From Microplitis mediator (taxonomy: Eukaryota > Arthropoda > Insecta > Hymenoptera > Braconidae), in NCBI RefSeq assembly GCF_029852145.1, contig NC_079975.1, positions 9,052,001 to 9,116,000 on the forward strand: a stretch of 64,000 nucleotides of DNA. The letters run 5' to 3'. The position numbers and the translations under genes are program-made. This document shows positions 48,501-59,490 of the stretch, in pieces. Position 1 is the first letter of the stretch. Each line of letters begins with the position of its first letter. The notes beneath the pieces were generated by a model. The model was not told the DNA's origin. It was given only the letters and a program-made list of their open reading frames with translations, and did no database searches.

Positions 48501-51500
48501 TGATTGACGGGCATTTGATGAAAAAAAAAAATGAATTTTAACGTGAAACATAATTAATAAACAGTAACCAAACAAAAAAGTAATAATAGTGGACTAAAAA
48601 TAAAAAAACTAATATCTATATTTTATGGAAATTACGTGAGTTTTATATATCTTATCTAATTATGCGTGTGAAGTAATATCTACTGCTGAGTTCAGTACTC
48701 TTTGATAGTTCAGACCTCTGTTAAAATATATATAACAATTTTTATTTTAACGATTCAAATTTACAAATATAAGCTTTTATAATTTAATTATTTAATCCAT
48801 AAACTGACTGTATAACTTTGATTTTCTCATTTTGATGATTGTAAGTACAACTTAAACAAGTTTTATTGGAAATATTTTTTAGGAAAATGTATTCACAGCA
48901 ATGTTCTCGAGCTCCTTGAACTCGAAAACAGCGGGAAGTTTTAGGGCTGATCCGCAGGCTCAACCGATAGACAGATTTTTTTTAATAGAATTAATAATTA
49001 TTGGATGATAACTTCTGCAATAAATTTCGTAACAGTTACTATCAGGATAGTAACAGTTACCATCAGGATGATAACAATTACTATCAGGATGGTAATAATT
49101 ACCATGATACCATCAGAATGATAATATTTACTTCTGCAATAAATTTCGTGATAGTTACTATCAGGATGGTAACAATCATAATTTCTGATGGTAACTGTTA
49201 CCATCTGGATTATAAATATAACTATTTAGAATAATAATAACAATTAACTCTAGTTAACATACAGGATTGTAACAATTATTACAAATATGGTGAATATTAC
49301 AATCTAGATGGTTTATACAATCATCTAGATAATATTCACTACTATCGGATTGATGGTTAAAAATTTTACCATAACTAGATAGTAATTCCTATTATTTTAC
49401 TTTCTGAGTGTAGAGAATAAAGAGATATTTCAATACTGTTTTCATAGTATTTATAGTTGAAATTTAACATTCCAATATTTCGGAACTATGTCAGCCTAGT
49501 GGACAGCAAACCAGGCTTCAAACTCAAATACAAGTTCAATTTCGTCAGAAGTCAGTGTTTTTCGAAAATAAAGTTGGAAATTAAAATTATTACGTATCCC
49601 TGACATCATTTCTTTAATTCGAAAAAAAAGTTCATGTTTAATAAGATAAAGTGCTGTCTTGAATCAAGTCACTAGTAATGTAAAGTCACACCAATAGAAT
49701 GATACATATTTTTGAGACATGAATATCACGCGCCGACTAAAGAATGCAAAACTTGGATCAAAATAATATAATTCTTGATGCAAGAATAAATTTTCTTCAA
49801 CTGAAATTAAAATACTTAAATCAAAAATTTTCTCGTTCTTGACGTACGTAAGTATTTTCACAAATTAAGAATCCAGAATTTCTTAAAACAAGAATTCAAT
49901 TTCGGAGAAAGTAAATCAATTTTACATCTTATTTTAAGTTAAATACTTAAATCAATAACTACATTCATGTAAGAATTCTATATATAAATAAACAAGATAT
50001 ACTATTTTTAATAAAACGTATCATTAATAGTGTAGCAAAATGACCGTCATTTTTATGTTTATTCAGATCTCAAGCAATTGACTGACAAGTTATTTAGTTA
50101 ACTTTTCCGTCATTTTTTTTACAAAACAAATTCTTAGACAATATTAAATGCACAATTACTTGCAATTGTAAGTAAACTGCAAGTCGTATCACGACCGATT
50201 TATTTATTCTAAAAAATTTGTAAAAAATTTCTCTTTACTTTTATTTAGATGCGAAATGACAGTAAAAAATTTTTCGGTTAATTTTTTATAAAATAATTTT
50301 CTGGGCAAAATCAAGTTCGCGCTGGAACCACCACTAAATTCAAAAAGTGACCATTGGTCAATTTTTCGCTGGTCAATTGTCCATACTATTGTTTGACAAT
50401 TTCTCTGCCTTACATCGCTAATCATTAATTATCAATAGTCAAATATTTTGCAACGATGTCACTGAACTAATAGGTAGTTAATTGTATGAAAGAGTTTATC
50501 ATATATTTTTATCTAAATTTTAACCACAAACAAAATCTGCAAATATAAAATAAAGAGTTTGCCATAATGTATTCCACTATGAAAGAGTATATCCTTTTTT
50601 TTTTCATTACTTGGACAATGTTAAGTATTGTGTAAGTATAACAAGAAAAGAACCACTTGTTCACTCAAGAGCGAAAGAGATATAACAATAATACGATTAT
50701 GAAAGGAATACATTAAAAAATAACATACTTCAATTAACTGATCTGAGAAATACGTAAATTTTAGTATTTGTATATTTATATATGTATATATCTGGCGGGA
50801 AAAATGAAACGAACGGTGACATGTAAATATACATACTTAACAACCAATGTCGTTCACTGTACCTAGTGATATCGTTCTTTTCCATGACGTATATAAACGC
50901 ATTACTTACGTCAGAGCTCCATGAACGATGTACGACTGCTACATATATGACTATTAGATCGTACATTTTACTCGATCCCAGTCGATCAATGACAGCGCTC
51001 CAAACTAAATTTATACGGCATTAACAACTTTTAAAACAAAATACCGTAGAAAATTTGAAATTTTGATCTCTTGATCTGTTATAAAATAAAAATTAATATG
51101 TTTCTTTTAATAGAAAACTAAAAAAATATGAATTTTTTTTGACACCATAAAAAATCTTGAATTTTCAGAGTATGAATTTAAATAAATGGATACAATTTTA
51201 AGACAATAAATACTTATAGCAAATTATTTGTTAGTAATTAGAGTAATAATTCTATTGGTATTTTCACTGTTTTTTTTTTTTTTTTTATAAATGGTCATTG
51301 TGAGATTTGCGAACTTACTTTTAAATTCCAGAACAAAACTATTGAATTTCAAAATAAGCTTTGAGTATTTCAAAAAATTTCGTTAAATTCAAAATAAGTT
51401 TCAAATTTTTTTTTATTTACAATAAATTTTTACAAAAAAAATTTCGAACCTTTGTTAGAAACTAAATTGTCAATTGCGAAATCTAATTACTGTCGATGAC

Positions 51501-54500
51501 AGAATCGTACAAAAAGAAATAACCGCAAGGTATCATATTATAAACAACTCATTTATTCAAATTTAATGTATTTATGTTAATTTTTAAATGAATATCAATT
51601 TTGTAATTTTTCCGAGAGCTAAGGTCTAGGACAGACGTGTTCTATCAAGGTTCAAGTTGTGTATTTGTATTTCAATAATCATTTATAAAACTATTATAAT
51701 ATTAAATACTATTAATTAATTCCTAATGTTAATGACATGTAAGATTTTTTTTTATATGATAGTAAAAGTTGTTGTAAATAAATTGCAAAATTTGAAAAAA
51801 ATATAAATTTACAAATCCATTTGAATAAAGTTATTTATGCCAAAAGAGTCTTTATTTTTAAATCAATTTTTTTTTTAAATGTCAATTCTTGTACATCCGG
51901 TATCAAAGTAAGGTAAGATCGATTGAACAGTGTCAATGGCTTGCATGATACATTTGTCTTTGACAATATGTATACATAAAAGACGTGAAATCGTACACGT
52001 GATTTAGATGCAATCATTCACAATACCTATGTCTCTCTTTCTTACTTGTTTTTTTTTCTGTATGATTATTTTTGAATTTGAATAAAAAAAAGGTCATTGG
52101 CAGCCGAAATGGATGGTAGATTTCTCAAAACAAAAATTTCAATACCTCTATATACATGAACTTTAATAGTGAAAAGATAAATTCTTTAAAATCGTGAAAA
52201 TTTTAAACAGTCACAGCTTCTAAAGTAATTGACCGACTTAGCCCATCTTTGAACTTAATCAAGGTAACCGCCTGTAGAATAATCCTTGAAAATTTGAGAT
52301 CCGATGAGAATTGTCAGCGCTTTGCTGGCGACAAGGCCGGTTATATTACATATATATTTATTAGACTGTGCCAAATGAAATCGATATTTTTTTTTCAGTC
52401 CCATACGAAATTACGTTGATCATAAAAAAATTGGGTACTAAGTTAGGCCCTACCTCCAACACAATTACGAAACGCGCGCTCGCTTAAATATAATTTCCCA
52501 TTTATAACATGGGAAAATTTTTTTTTTAAGTTTGAAATGTTATAACTCGTTTACGGATCAATAAATTGAAACGACCGTAACATCTATTTGTAGAGAATCG
52601 AATTCTCTACAAGAAATTATTTTTTTACGAAAATTTCAGTTTTCTTCCCAAATAATTAATTTGTAAAACCGGTAATTTTTGAACTGTGAGATTAAAAAAT
52701 TATTGAATAGGATATTTTGATTGCAAGAAAAAGTGATCTATAAGTAACTTTCAAATGGTGAGATTTATCAAAAAATTATAAGAGACTTTTTTTGTAGAGC
52801 ATTTAATTTTCTACAAATTATAAAATTTCAAATTAAAAAAAAAATTTCCCATGTTTTTTAAATGGGAAATATTATTTAAGCGAGCGCGCGTTTTTTGATT
52901 GAGTTGGAGGACTTAACTAGGTACCCAATTTTTTTCATGTTACATACAGCATAATTTTCGTATGGAAACGGAAAAAAAACTATTGATTTTATTTGACGCA
53001 GTCTAATACATAGGGGAGGGTGGGGCAGAGCGGCCCCCATGGGGCAGAGCGGCCCCCCTGAAATTTTGACCAAAAAAAAAATTTTTTTTTTTTCGACCAA
53101 TTACTATAAATCCGATATGTTTGCGCATTTTTACTCCTACGCATGACATTTGGGGCAAAATGGACAAGCCCAAAATTTTGAAAAAGTGATTTTTTCATAT
53201 TTTTATCGTCAAATTAAAAAAAAATTATTATAATTCCACATTTCTAGCCCTACGCATGACACCTGGGGCAAAATGGACCAGCCGAAACTTCCGAAAAAAT
53301 TAATTTTTCATATTTTTCGGCCGTTTCTTTATGTAAGAGGCAAATTTGGTCACTGAAAATTTATAAAAATTAAATTTTTTTTTTTTAGTTGATAAATTTT
53401 TGAAATAAAGTAAAATTATAGAATTGATTTTTTTTTTATTAAATAACAATTAGTAATTAAGGTAATCGAGAGTGAACGATTTTTTACGCTTTAAAAAATT
53501 TTTTTCGAGTAATATAAAACCAAAAATAGTTGTCAAGAGAAAGAAATACATTTTTAATGATGAAAACAATTTGAAAAAAAAAAAACGAAAAAAAAAATTT
53601 TTTATCACTTTTTGAAGGGGGGCCGCTCTGCCCCACAAAAAAAAAAATTTTTTTCAGAATTTTGGCAAAATGTCCATAAATTTGTTCGAAATAGGACAAA
53701 AGTAAAGTGATCATATGGTTGAAAGCCACAAAAAATAATAATTGGCTTAGGGGGGCCCCTCTGCCCCACCCTTCCCTATATAAATTTTCGAACTAATGGT
53801 AGTTTTTGAACCTACTTTACTTATAATTATAGATTATGACAAAACTCTTTGAAAAATATAAATTTTCTTAATTTTTAATAAATTTGTATTCGCAATTTAG
53901 TGACAAATTTTACAAAGTTTAAGTACCGAACACTTTAATCTCCAGCATTATTTATTATTTATTGTATTGAAGGACAATTTTAAGTGAGAGTGAACCACGT
54001 GAATGGGATGACCTTGAGACTCATTTTCACTTTACCAAAAAAAAAAAAAATGTCTAGTAGTTTTGTAATCTTACTTTGTACTCAATAAAATATAAAATAA
54101 AATTTATTGATCTAATTGGTAAATATGTAGAAGTAAAGCTTTACTTTTTTTTGGTCTTAAAAAATTTTTTTTGCACCTTTCATAAGTTTTATTTTCTCGA
54201 TATGTATTTGAGTTAATTACGGATTAAATAATAAAAAAACAAAAATTCAAATTAAGAGGAAAAATGACTTAGGAAAAATGACTTAGGAATAAAATACATT
54301 TTTGATAACTAAAATTAATTTATTGCAAGCTTGCAATAAAAATATTTTTTGATTAAAGAAATAGCAATTCCTTTTTAGTAATTATTTTAAATAAAAGTAG
54401 TTGCTAAAAAATTTTTTAATAAATATTTTATATTGTAATAAGTAATAAGTAATTTTGTTTTTTAAATTACTACACGAAATTATAATTTTTTCAGACAAAA

Positions 54501-55147
54501 AAAATTATTGCAAGTTTTGCAATAAATTAATTTCTTCGATAAGAATCAATTATTTTTATAAGAATCATTTTTTCTCTCAGTGAACTGACAAATCAAAATT
54601 TTTTCAGTCTTATGTAGATACGAAACGTAAAACACTGGAGTCCTTAAATTGATTCCCCGAGGATTTTTTTTTAATTTCAATCTTTTGTAATTAACTCAAA
54701 AATTGTCTTATTTCCTGATAATTCTTATCAATTTGAATTAACTAACCGATTGAGAAAGAAATAGTGATTGCAGAATTTTATGATACTAAAGTTAGCCGAC
54801 GTTTAATAATTTTCGGATTTTTTTCAAAACGATAAATTAAAAAAAAATATATTTTAAAAAATTACACTCGGAATTTTTAAAATTTTCTATATATGCATAT
54901 TTTCAGTTTTTTTTTTTAATTAAATTTAAAAAAAAAATCGAAAATTGTCAATTGTTTGCTAACTGTAAGATCATAAAATCTTAATTTTTGAGAACCACGA
55001 AAAGTGAAGCCTCACTTGCAGATTTTTATCATCTAATTAATGAGATAAATTATATAATTAAAAAATAAAATACGTTATTCACCTTTCATATTTCACCTGC
55101 ATAGAATGTGCAGAACTTTCATCCCAATAATTCTGAGTATCCATCAT
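36579..55147 (-). CDS. cwo: Clockwork orange, bHLH-Orange circadian repressor
   Basis: Cwo is the insect DEC-type repressor that binds E-boxes and damps CLOCK/CYCLE transcription in the nucleus. Six coding exons join in frame: 55083-55147, 43219-43348, 39401-39478, 38877-39060, 38568-38804 and 36579-37129 (414 residues and stop). Exon 1 gives MMDTQNYWDESSAHSMQVKYE; exon 2 ends TASEDDEVYTKKKVSR; exon 3 ends SRKRRCLNKE. The bHLH (about 92-152) starts PMSHRIIEKRRRDRMN, with the E..R residues of E-box binders. The Orange domain (about 184-229) contains YRMGFQECLSETVHFL. The serine/proline-rich tail lacks WRPW, as expected for this subfamily. Recognition from the bHLH/Orange sequence is strong. 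Exons 1-2 rest on matching phases (2+1, then 0), good splice sites and protein-like sequence; the exon-3 acceptor AAAATGCAG has a weak pyrimidine tract. Introns, in order: 11.7 kb, 3.7 kb, 340, 72 and 1438 bp. Shorter than Drosophila Cwo. Confidence 0.9.
37199..37204. promoter_or_regulatory. CACGTG E-box in cwo intron 5
   Basis: ACACGTGT lies 70 bp upstream of the last coding exon, between that exon and a MITE. Confidence 0.35.
37266..37480. mobile_element. TAGAAGTACC MITE in cwo intron 5
   Basis: TAGAGTAGAAGTACCGTTTT and its inverse AATGGTACTTCTATCCTA form the ends. GGCCAC / GTGACCAC lie inside. A second full copy is at 63271-63508 and partial ends are at 392-440 and 1138-1172. Confidence 0.7.
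37705..38179. mobile_element. CACTG TIR element with ACACCGGTGTTAAA units, cwo intron 5
   Basis: ACTGTAAAAAAAGCGGTGTT at the left and TTTTTTTTTACAGTGTA at the right. The interior shows repeated GGTGTAAATT / TTTAACACCG units in both orientations (37715-37790, 38025-38150). Confidence 0.65.
39401..39517 (-). CDS. cwo: Alternative first coding exon of cwo (short form)
   Basis: Upstream of the exon-3 acceptor the same frame stays open to ATG at 39515-39517. It gives MVTHSMENILKMQ fused to the YYTPANQDEALN segment and then the bHLH exon. If transcription starts nearby, this yields a 362-residue protein without exons 1-2. Two CACGTG E-boxes lie 430-470 bp upstream. Only transcript data can decide between this and splicing from 43219. 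Confidence 0.45.
39518..39940 (-). other. Possible 5' untranslated/promoter segment of short cwo form
   Basis: Composition from 39755 to 39925 is more balanced than the surrounding A+T-rich intron, and the E-box pair follows. No coding frame is seen on either strand. Confidence 0.25.
39950..39986. promoter_or_regulatory. Two CACGTG E-boxes 31 bp apart
   Basis: TCACGTGT at 39949-39956 and ACACGTGA at 39980-39987. The start-to-start distance is about three helical turns, and they lie 433-470 bp before the alternative cwo start. A paired-E-box arrangement is typical of CLOCK/CYCLE target promoters; use here is inferred. Confidence 0.5.
40100..43218. other. Intron 2 of cwo: mostly unannotated
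   Basis: Contains a CACGTG at 40720-40725 and a G-rich TIR element remnant (about 41350-41520). I see no other exon in phase with the flanking cwo exons. Open frames at 40612-41046 overlap on opposite strands and look random. Confidence 0.4.
41350..41520. mobile_element. Partial G-rich TIR element
   Basis: AGTAGGGGAGGGGGGGGG then GGTACCTCG and text close to 12940-13080 (TTTTAAACATTCCAAA, GTAAATATAATT). No opposite end found. Confidence 0.5.
43840..44620. mobile_element. 781 bp foldback transposon carrying two E-boxes
   Basis: TTAGGGTGGTCGTTAAAAAT at the left and its exact inverse at the right. The arms (about 43840-44150 and 44310-44620) are near-perfect inverse copies, with a short loop between. 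TA flanks each end, consistent with a TA target duplication. Each arm contains GAACACGTGCCGCAGG or its near inverse, so CACGTG occurs at 43947-43952 and 44506-44511. Located in cwo intron 1. Confidence 0.8.
44621..46045. other. cwo intron 1, no feature recognised
   Basis: A+T-rich. TCAAGxAATT-type micro-repeats around 44830-44950 suggest a decayed member of the CTTGAGTCAAG elements. No exon in phase. Confidence 0.35.
46050..46340. repeat. TTTCCTATRTGGG degenerate array in cwo intron 1
   Basis: About fifteen loosely conserved units (for example GTTTCCTACGTGGG, GTTTCCTATGTGAAG) and some inverse copies (GGGAACCCA). No clear terminal repeats were found. Confidence 0.5.
47517..47580. promoter_or_regulatory. 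E-box pair in cwo intron 1
   Basis: CACGTG at 47517-47522 and 47575-47580, 58 bp apart. The second is followed by CAACGTG and ACACGTT-like half-matches (47586-47600). Not within a recognised transposon. Confidence 0.35.
47975..48116. mobile_element. 142 bp foldback MITE
   Basis: AAAAGACTCAGTAGCCGACC at the left and its diverged inverse (GATCGGATACTAGGTCTTTT) at the right. CGATCACT / AGTGATCG continue the arms. The centre is TATATATCTAAATATAGATATA. Confidence 0.65.
48885..48981 (+). mobile_element. 3' end fragment of AACTTCCCGCT transposon
   Basis: GAACTCGAAAACAGCGGGAA, then TTTTAGGGCTGATCCGCAGG and CAACCGATAGACAGATTTTT match the 3' ends at 5900-5957 and 9510-9565. Confidence 0.7.
49000..49412. 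mobile_element. GTAACAGTTACCATCAGGAT array, TA-ended element
   Basis: Some fifteen palindromic units (GGTAACAATTACTATCAGGAT and variants) and two copies of TTCTGCAATAAATTTCGT (49012, 49133). It ends TACTTTCTGAGTGTA at 49398-49412. The left end is not clear. Confidence 0.55.
49413..52360. other. cwo intron 1, mainly unannotated
   Basis: A GC-richer block lies at 50810-51010, with no frame I trust. One CACGTG is at 51996-52001. Micro-repeats like TCTTGAxxCAAG (49655-49890) hint at decayed transposons. No exon in phase with cwo was found. Confidence 0.35.
52361..53007. mobile_element. Foldback element with TTAGACTG ends
   Basis: TTAGACTGTGCCAAATGAAA at the left and TTTGACGCAGTCTAA at the right. 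The arms share AATTGGGTACTAAGTTAG..., CGCGCGCTCGCTTAAATAA and AATTTCCCATTTA, about 150 bp each. It directly abuts a G-rich TIR element. Confidence 0.7.
53010..53780. mobile_element. G-rich TIR element (GGGGCAGAGCGGCCCCC)
   Basis: ATAGGGGAGGGTGGGGCAGA at the left and TCTGCCCCACCCTTCCCTAT at the right. GGGGCAGAGCGGCCCCC is repeated in tandem at 53024-53058. The interior repeats CTACGCATGACATTTGGGGC twice (53135 and 53254). Confidence 0.7.
53781..55082. other. 3' part of cwo intron 1 next to exon 1
   Basis: One CACGTG at 53996-54001. Otherwise A+T-rich with no recognised element. The donor of exon 1 (AAAG|GTGAAT) is at 55082. Confidence 0.35.
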
Positions 55148-55785
55148 TTTGATATTTAAATAAAATAAAAATCTTTGAGACAAAATGGATACGTATAAAC
55201 ACACTTTTAAGTCCAATAAAAGGATAATAGTCTTCTTAAATATTTGTATCTTCGAAAATACTCATATACAATAAGAGCGTGTCAACCACCACGTAACGAA
55301 TACAATTTGTGTCAAGCTCATGTTAGCATGAGAGTTTATACGAGAATGTGACTTAACAAATCAAAGAATAAGCAATAAAAAAACAATATCTATATATATG
55401 TAATTTTTGATTACACAGTCTGAATATTCATTGATAATTTACACTCAAGTATTAATGAATTAACATTAAAATGAATTATTTAGTTATCGAATCGCTAGAC
55501 AAAACTTTATTTAATTCACTTTGAATTGTTTTTGTCATTAGTTTATTTAGCTGAGCCCGTAAGTTTTCACTAGTTGATAAAATTTATCAATTTACCGGCA
55601 AATTTAAATAGTAGATCACTGTCACCACTAAAAAACCAAAATAATGTTTTATTTAAAATATTAACATGTTTATATATTTAGTTATATTATTTGTCTCTTA
55701 TGAATTTAATCTTAGTCTATCTCTTTTTCTTAAATCTTATGCTTCTGTTCTCGCGTGTTACTCCTGCATCAACCACACGCCCTTC

Positions 55786-55791
55786 CACGTG
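55786..55791. promoter_or_regulatory. CACGTG E-box 640 bp upstream of cwo start
   Basis: TTCCACGTGATC lies in a GC-richer stretch (55740-55900). CACACGC is close by at 55774-55780. The stretch is a candidate 5' untranslated or promoter region of the long cwo form. Confidence 0.4.
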
Positions 55792-56021
55792 ATCATCAGT
55801 TATAAGTAGTGGGAGGAAGCCTTCAAGATTCACGATACGGCCATTGACTTTTCAAAATTCCTCACAACTCACAATTGTCAGGTGATCTGTGAATGCGTTG
55901 AGAAAAAACACTCATTATATTTACAATTACTGTAACTCTTTTATTTAATTTTTAATATTATATACACATATATATATATATATTTTTTTTTTTAAATAAT
56001 TAATCTATGATCACATTAATG

Positions 56022-56083
56022 ATAATAAAATTTGGCGAAAATAGAGCGCTACCTCTGCGCTTCGCGATCGAGGTGTGCAATAT
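56022..56083 (-). repeat. Short repeat shared with 17515-17575
   Basis: Minus strand: TTGCACACCTCGATCGCGAA then GCGCAGAGGTAGCGCTCTA. The sequence after it (56140-56330) is GC-richer, with ACGCGT/CGCG-rich text but no frame. Confidence 0.55.
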
Positions 56084-57239
56084 TTTGACAATTTAGTTTT
56101 TTAAAATTCAAATTAGACGATTTAATTAAACAAATAAGGGCGACCCCGATTAATTCGCTTGGCACGCGTGTCGTTGCCCGGCAGGTTGCAATACGCGTAT
56201 AAAACGTGTAGTCGCGCTCCGATCTTCGCGATGTGGTATAGACATATAGAGTTACGTGGTGGGAACAATTACTGACTAGCGCAGGTACGGCCCGACTTAA
56301 TATTAGGCCACAATCAAATCACTCTGCAAATAAAAAAATTTTTATAAAAATGTAAATATAAATTTAATCAATAACATTTTTTAAATACACATAGACAATG
56401 TAAATAATAATTTAAGTTTATTTTTTTTTATTTCATTTAGTCTAGATAATGTAATTTTAAAAAAAATTAATACACGTCATTGATAAAAATTTGTTTACTA
56501 CGAGTGATCACTGTAAGTATTTATAAGTGAACATTGCACTTGATGATGATGCATATTGGAGGTACATAAGTGATCACATTATCAATTATAAAGAGATAAA
56601 TTAATTACAAAATTATTTTAAAGTTTATAATCCAAGTTGATTAAAGAAATGATCTCATTTTAATTCAAAGTAATCGTAAATAAACGACTTATAATATATA
56701 TCTATGTATTCGTAATCTTTTATCAGTAAGTTATGAAAAAAACAAAACAAAACAAATATATATATCTATACATATATTTTACTTAAATATATTAATTATT
56801 AGTTATAATTAAAAATTGATATAAAAAGAAAATTTATGTGATTATGGTTTATCTGCTCCTTGAAATTTTTCTATAAATATATATTCATATGTATCAATTT
56901 AAAAATTTGGAGTTATCAAGGATACATAAAAAAAAAGGATTTTTTGGCGCGAAAAAATTTTACTTTCTCCAAGAAAACTTTTACTTACTCCAATAAATTT
57001 TTTGCATTATGAATTAAAAACAAAAATTTTTTCGAGTTTTAATAAAATTTTGGTTTTCAATTCAAAATGAAAAAGGAATACTTTTTAAAAAAATAAATAT
57101 GTGAAGTAGTAAAAAAATTAAGTTGCAAAATAATATTGAGTAGAATTAAAATATATGTTTATGATATTTTTAAAAATGATAATAAAATAAAATTAACAAA
57201 TATATAAATTTAAAAGATGTAGAAAAATTTTAAAACTTT

Positions 57240-57450
57240 TTGTGAAGCTTGAGACGGTACTGGGAGGGAGTCGGGGTGGCGGCATCGCAACTTCACTACA
57301 ACCACGCTATGTGACACGTGCAAGTGACGTCACGAGTCCGGTCACGCGAGCACTGTGTGCTCCAGGTCACGTGTCCTGTCACGCGCTTACACCGTAACCA
57401 ACTTCTTTTCCCCGCCACGTTAATGTTCTTTACCTCTCTCGGTACTCACA
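57240..57450. promoter_or_regulatory. GC-rich E-box/CRE cluster, candidate cwo promoter or enhancer
   Basis: Within 75 bp are GTGACACGTG (57311-57320), the full CRE palindrome GTGACGTCAC (57324-57333), TCACGCG (57342-57348), GGTCACGTG (57365-57373) and TCACGCG (57379-57385). All share a TCACGYG or related core. The block is far GC-richer than its surroundings and has no element ends. It lies 2.2 kb upstream of the first cwo coding exon in the direction of transcription. Clock control is inferred from motif identity. Confidence 0.5.
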
Positions 57451-58736
57451 AAACTGGACATTGTACCAAAGTAAATATACTGATGATTTCAAAAATTCGC
57501 GGCTTAATGACTTTTTAACTCCGTAATAGAATATTTTATTTCTCAGAGTGCATTAGTCCTAGAAATTTTTTTATTTTTAGTTTGCCGACTTATTTATATT
57601 ACATATAATACATATGATACTTTTCATTTATGTGAAATCATTAAGAGGATTTGTAGCTTAGAATTAATTAATTTAATTGCGGATAAAAATTAGCTAATTA
57701 ATTAATTAAATTTTTAGTCAGTCAATTCTAACTTTTTTTTTACATTTTACATATAAAACTCTCGTTATAGTTTTTGTCAAAAAAAGACTTAATTATCTTC
57801 TTATCAAATTAATTAAATTACTGATTTAGTATCGAACGATCTTGTTTATAGCAGAGTATTATTTTTAATAATTAAAATCATATATATAAAATATATATAA
57901 CAATTGTATGCAATTAAATTAATTCGACTTTGTGTGCAGTAAAAATAATTATTCATATGTTTAATTATAGATAAAAAAAACAAGATGAAACATAGTATTA
58001 CTTTTTATTATATACTTATAGACTGAGTACGTAAATAAGTTTGTAAATATGCACACGTGTACGCGTGCCGAGACGAAGTTTAAATTGAACTAAGTATTTT
58101 CTGTCCGGCGAGGATAAAAATAAACTTTGTCTGTTCGATAACTTTGTATCAATTTAGTTTTATATTCTGTTAATATAAGCTTTTACGTAATACTGATTTA
58201 CAAGAAAGCGTGAGTTACTTTTGAGGAAAAATATAAAAACGATATTGGAAATAGCGATTAAATAACATCACTTTATTTACATTACTTGTAGTATGACAAC
58301 AAAAATATGTTTATAAACTATTTATAGCGACTACTCATTATTATATTGAACAGACATTAAACTTAATTAGAATCTGTTGAAAATATTTGTACAGTTAAAA
58401 AATTTTATTCTTTGATATTTTATGAACAAATCAATAATTGATATTCATAAATTTTAAAGTTGGAGGAATTTCTTTTATAGCTTAGAACGTCCTCGAAAAC
58501 ATTAAGTTTTTTATTATATGTCGGTACACGGAAAAAAAAGAATTTTTATAAACAGAGTTCAATATCTAATCAGTATAATATACTCAGTAATTGATTCAAT
58601 TAATAAAAATGAGAATAAATAAATTTTTTCGGATGTTTATTATTGAAGCAAATATTAAATATCCCTACTGAAATCGATAGAAATAAAATTCAGTGTGTAA
58701 AACTGTATATTATACTTTATTGACATGTAAAAAGTA
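57451..58736. other. No gene seen
   Basis: A+T-rich. CACGTG at 58054-58059 within GCACACGTGTACGCGTGC. A TACACGGAAAAAAAAG terminus of the CACnG group at about 58525-58540 has no partner that I could find. Confidence 0.4.
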
Positions 58737-59196
58737 TATAGGGGAGAGGGGGGCAGCGTGGGCCCCTTAAGGAAAATAATTTCAATATCATTAATTTTTT
58801 TTACGCGTTCACTTCTTTTTAGACCCTTGATACTTATTTTCACTTCATTATTCTGCGTCCATTAAAATTGAAAAATCGAAAATTAGGGGCAAAGTGGGCC
58901 CTCCACAAAATTCTGGATTTGATATTTTTTATTCTTTACACGTGTGATATTTGCAAATAACTATAGGACAATTGTATTTTATTAACATAAAAGTCATTTT
59001 AATAGGCTGCTGCGACATAACTTTAAAACGTAACTTTATTATTTTTAACTTTCTTAATAAATTATATTTAATGAACAGATTTGGTGGTCTATTTTAGCCC
59101 TCATTATATAAGAAAATTCGATAAGTTTATTATCCGTCCGAATTTATTGGCGTATAGAAAATTTTAAGGGGCCTACTTTGCCCCCTCCTCCTCTAC
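58737..59196. mobile_element. G-rich TIR element, compact copy
   Basis: TATAGGGGAGAGGGGGGCAG (58737) against CCCCCTCCTCCTCTA (59181-59195). GTGGGCCCCTTAAGG and AAGGGGCCTAC lie just inside. One CACGTG is at 58939-58944. Confidence 0.6.
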
Positions 59197-59310
59197 CAAT
59201 CTCATTAAATTTTCTCTAAAACTTTAAAAAGTAAGCAATCTAGTGTAAAATATTTATGTGATTCAATTAGAAATTATTCATTTGAATGGAATCTTATACA
59301 TCTTGTGAAA

Positions 59311-59490
59311 TCGGTATTATACTCGAGTAGAGTTATGTGGGGCAAGTGTGCATTGTGGGTAAGTGTATGCAAACTCATTCATTTCGGACTGAAATGCATG
59401 GGTTTGCGCACACTTGTCCCACATGACTCTATGAGTTTGGCAGCACGTGCGGAACAATTATTGCCAACTCACGAGAGTATAATACTCGAT
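59311..59490. mobile_element. Foldback MITE with GTATTATACTCGAG ends
   Basis: GGTATTATACTCGAGTAGAG at the left and GAGAGTATAATACTCGATG at the right. Inner arms GAGTTATGTGGGGCAAGTGT and its inverse lie near 59330 and 59425. CACGTG at 59444-59449 is inside. Confidence 0.6.

Noticed and set aside
52876..53729. Several short minus frames
   Set aside because: They lie in foldback and G-rich TIR elements and consist of Phe/Lys runs from poly-T/A.
57318..57518. 66-codon plus frame through the GC-rich block
   Set aside because: The open frame follows from the high G+C. The dense E-box/CRE motifs explain the block better as regulatory DNA.
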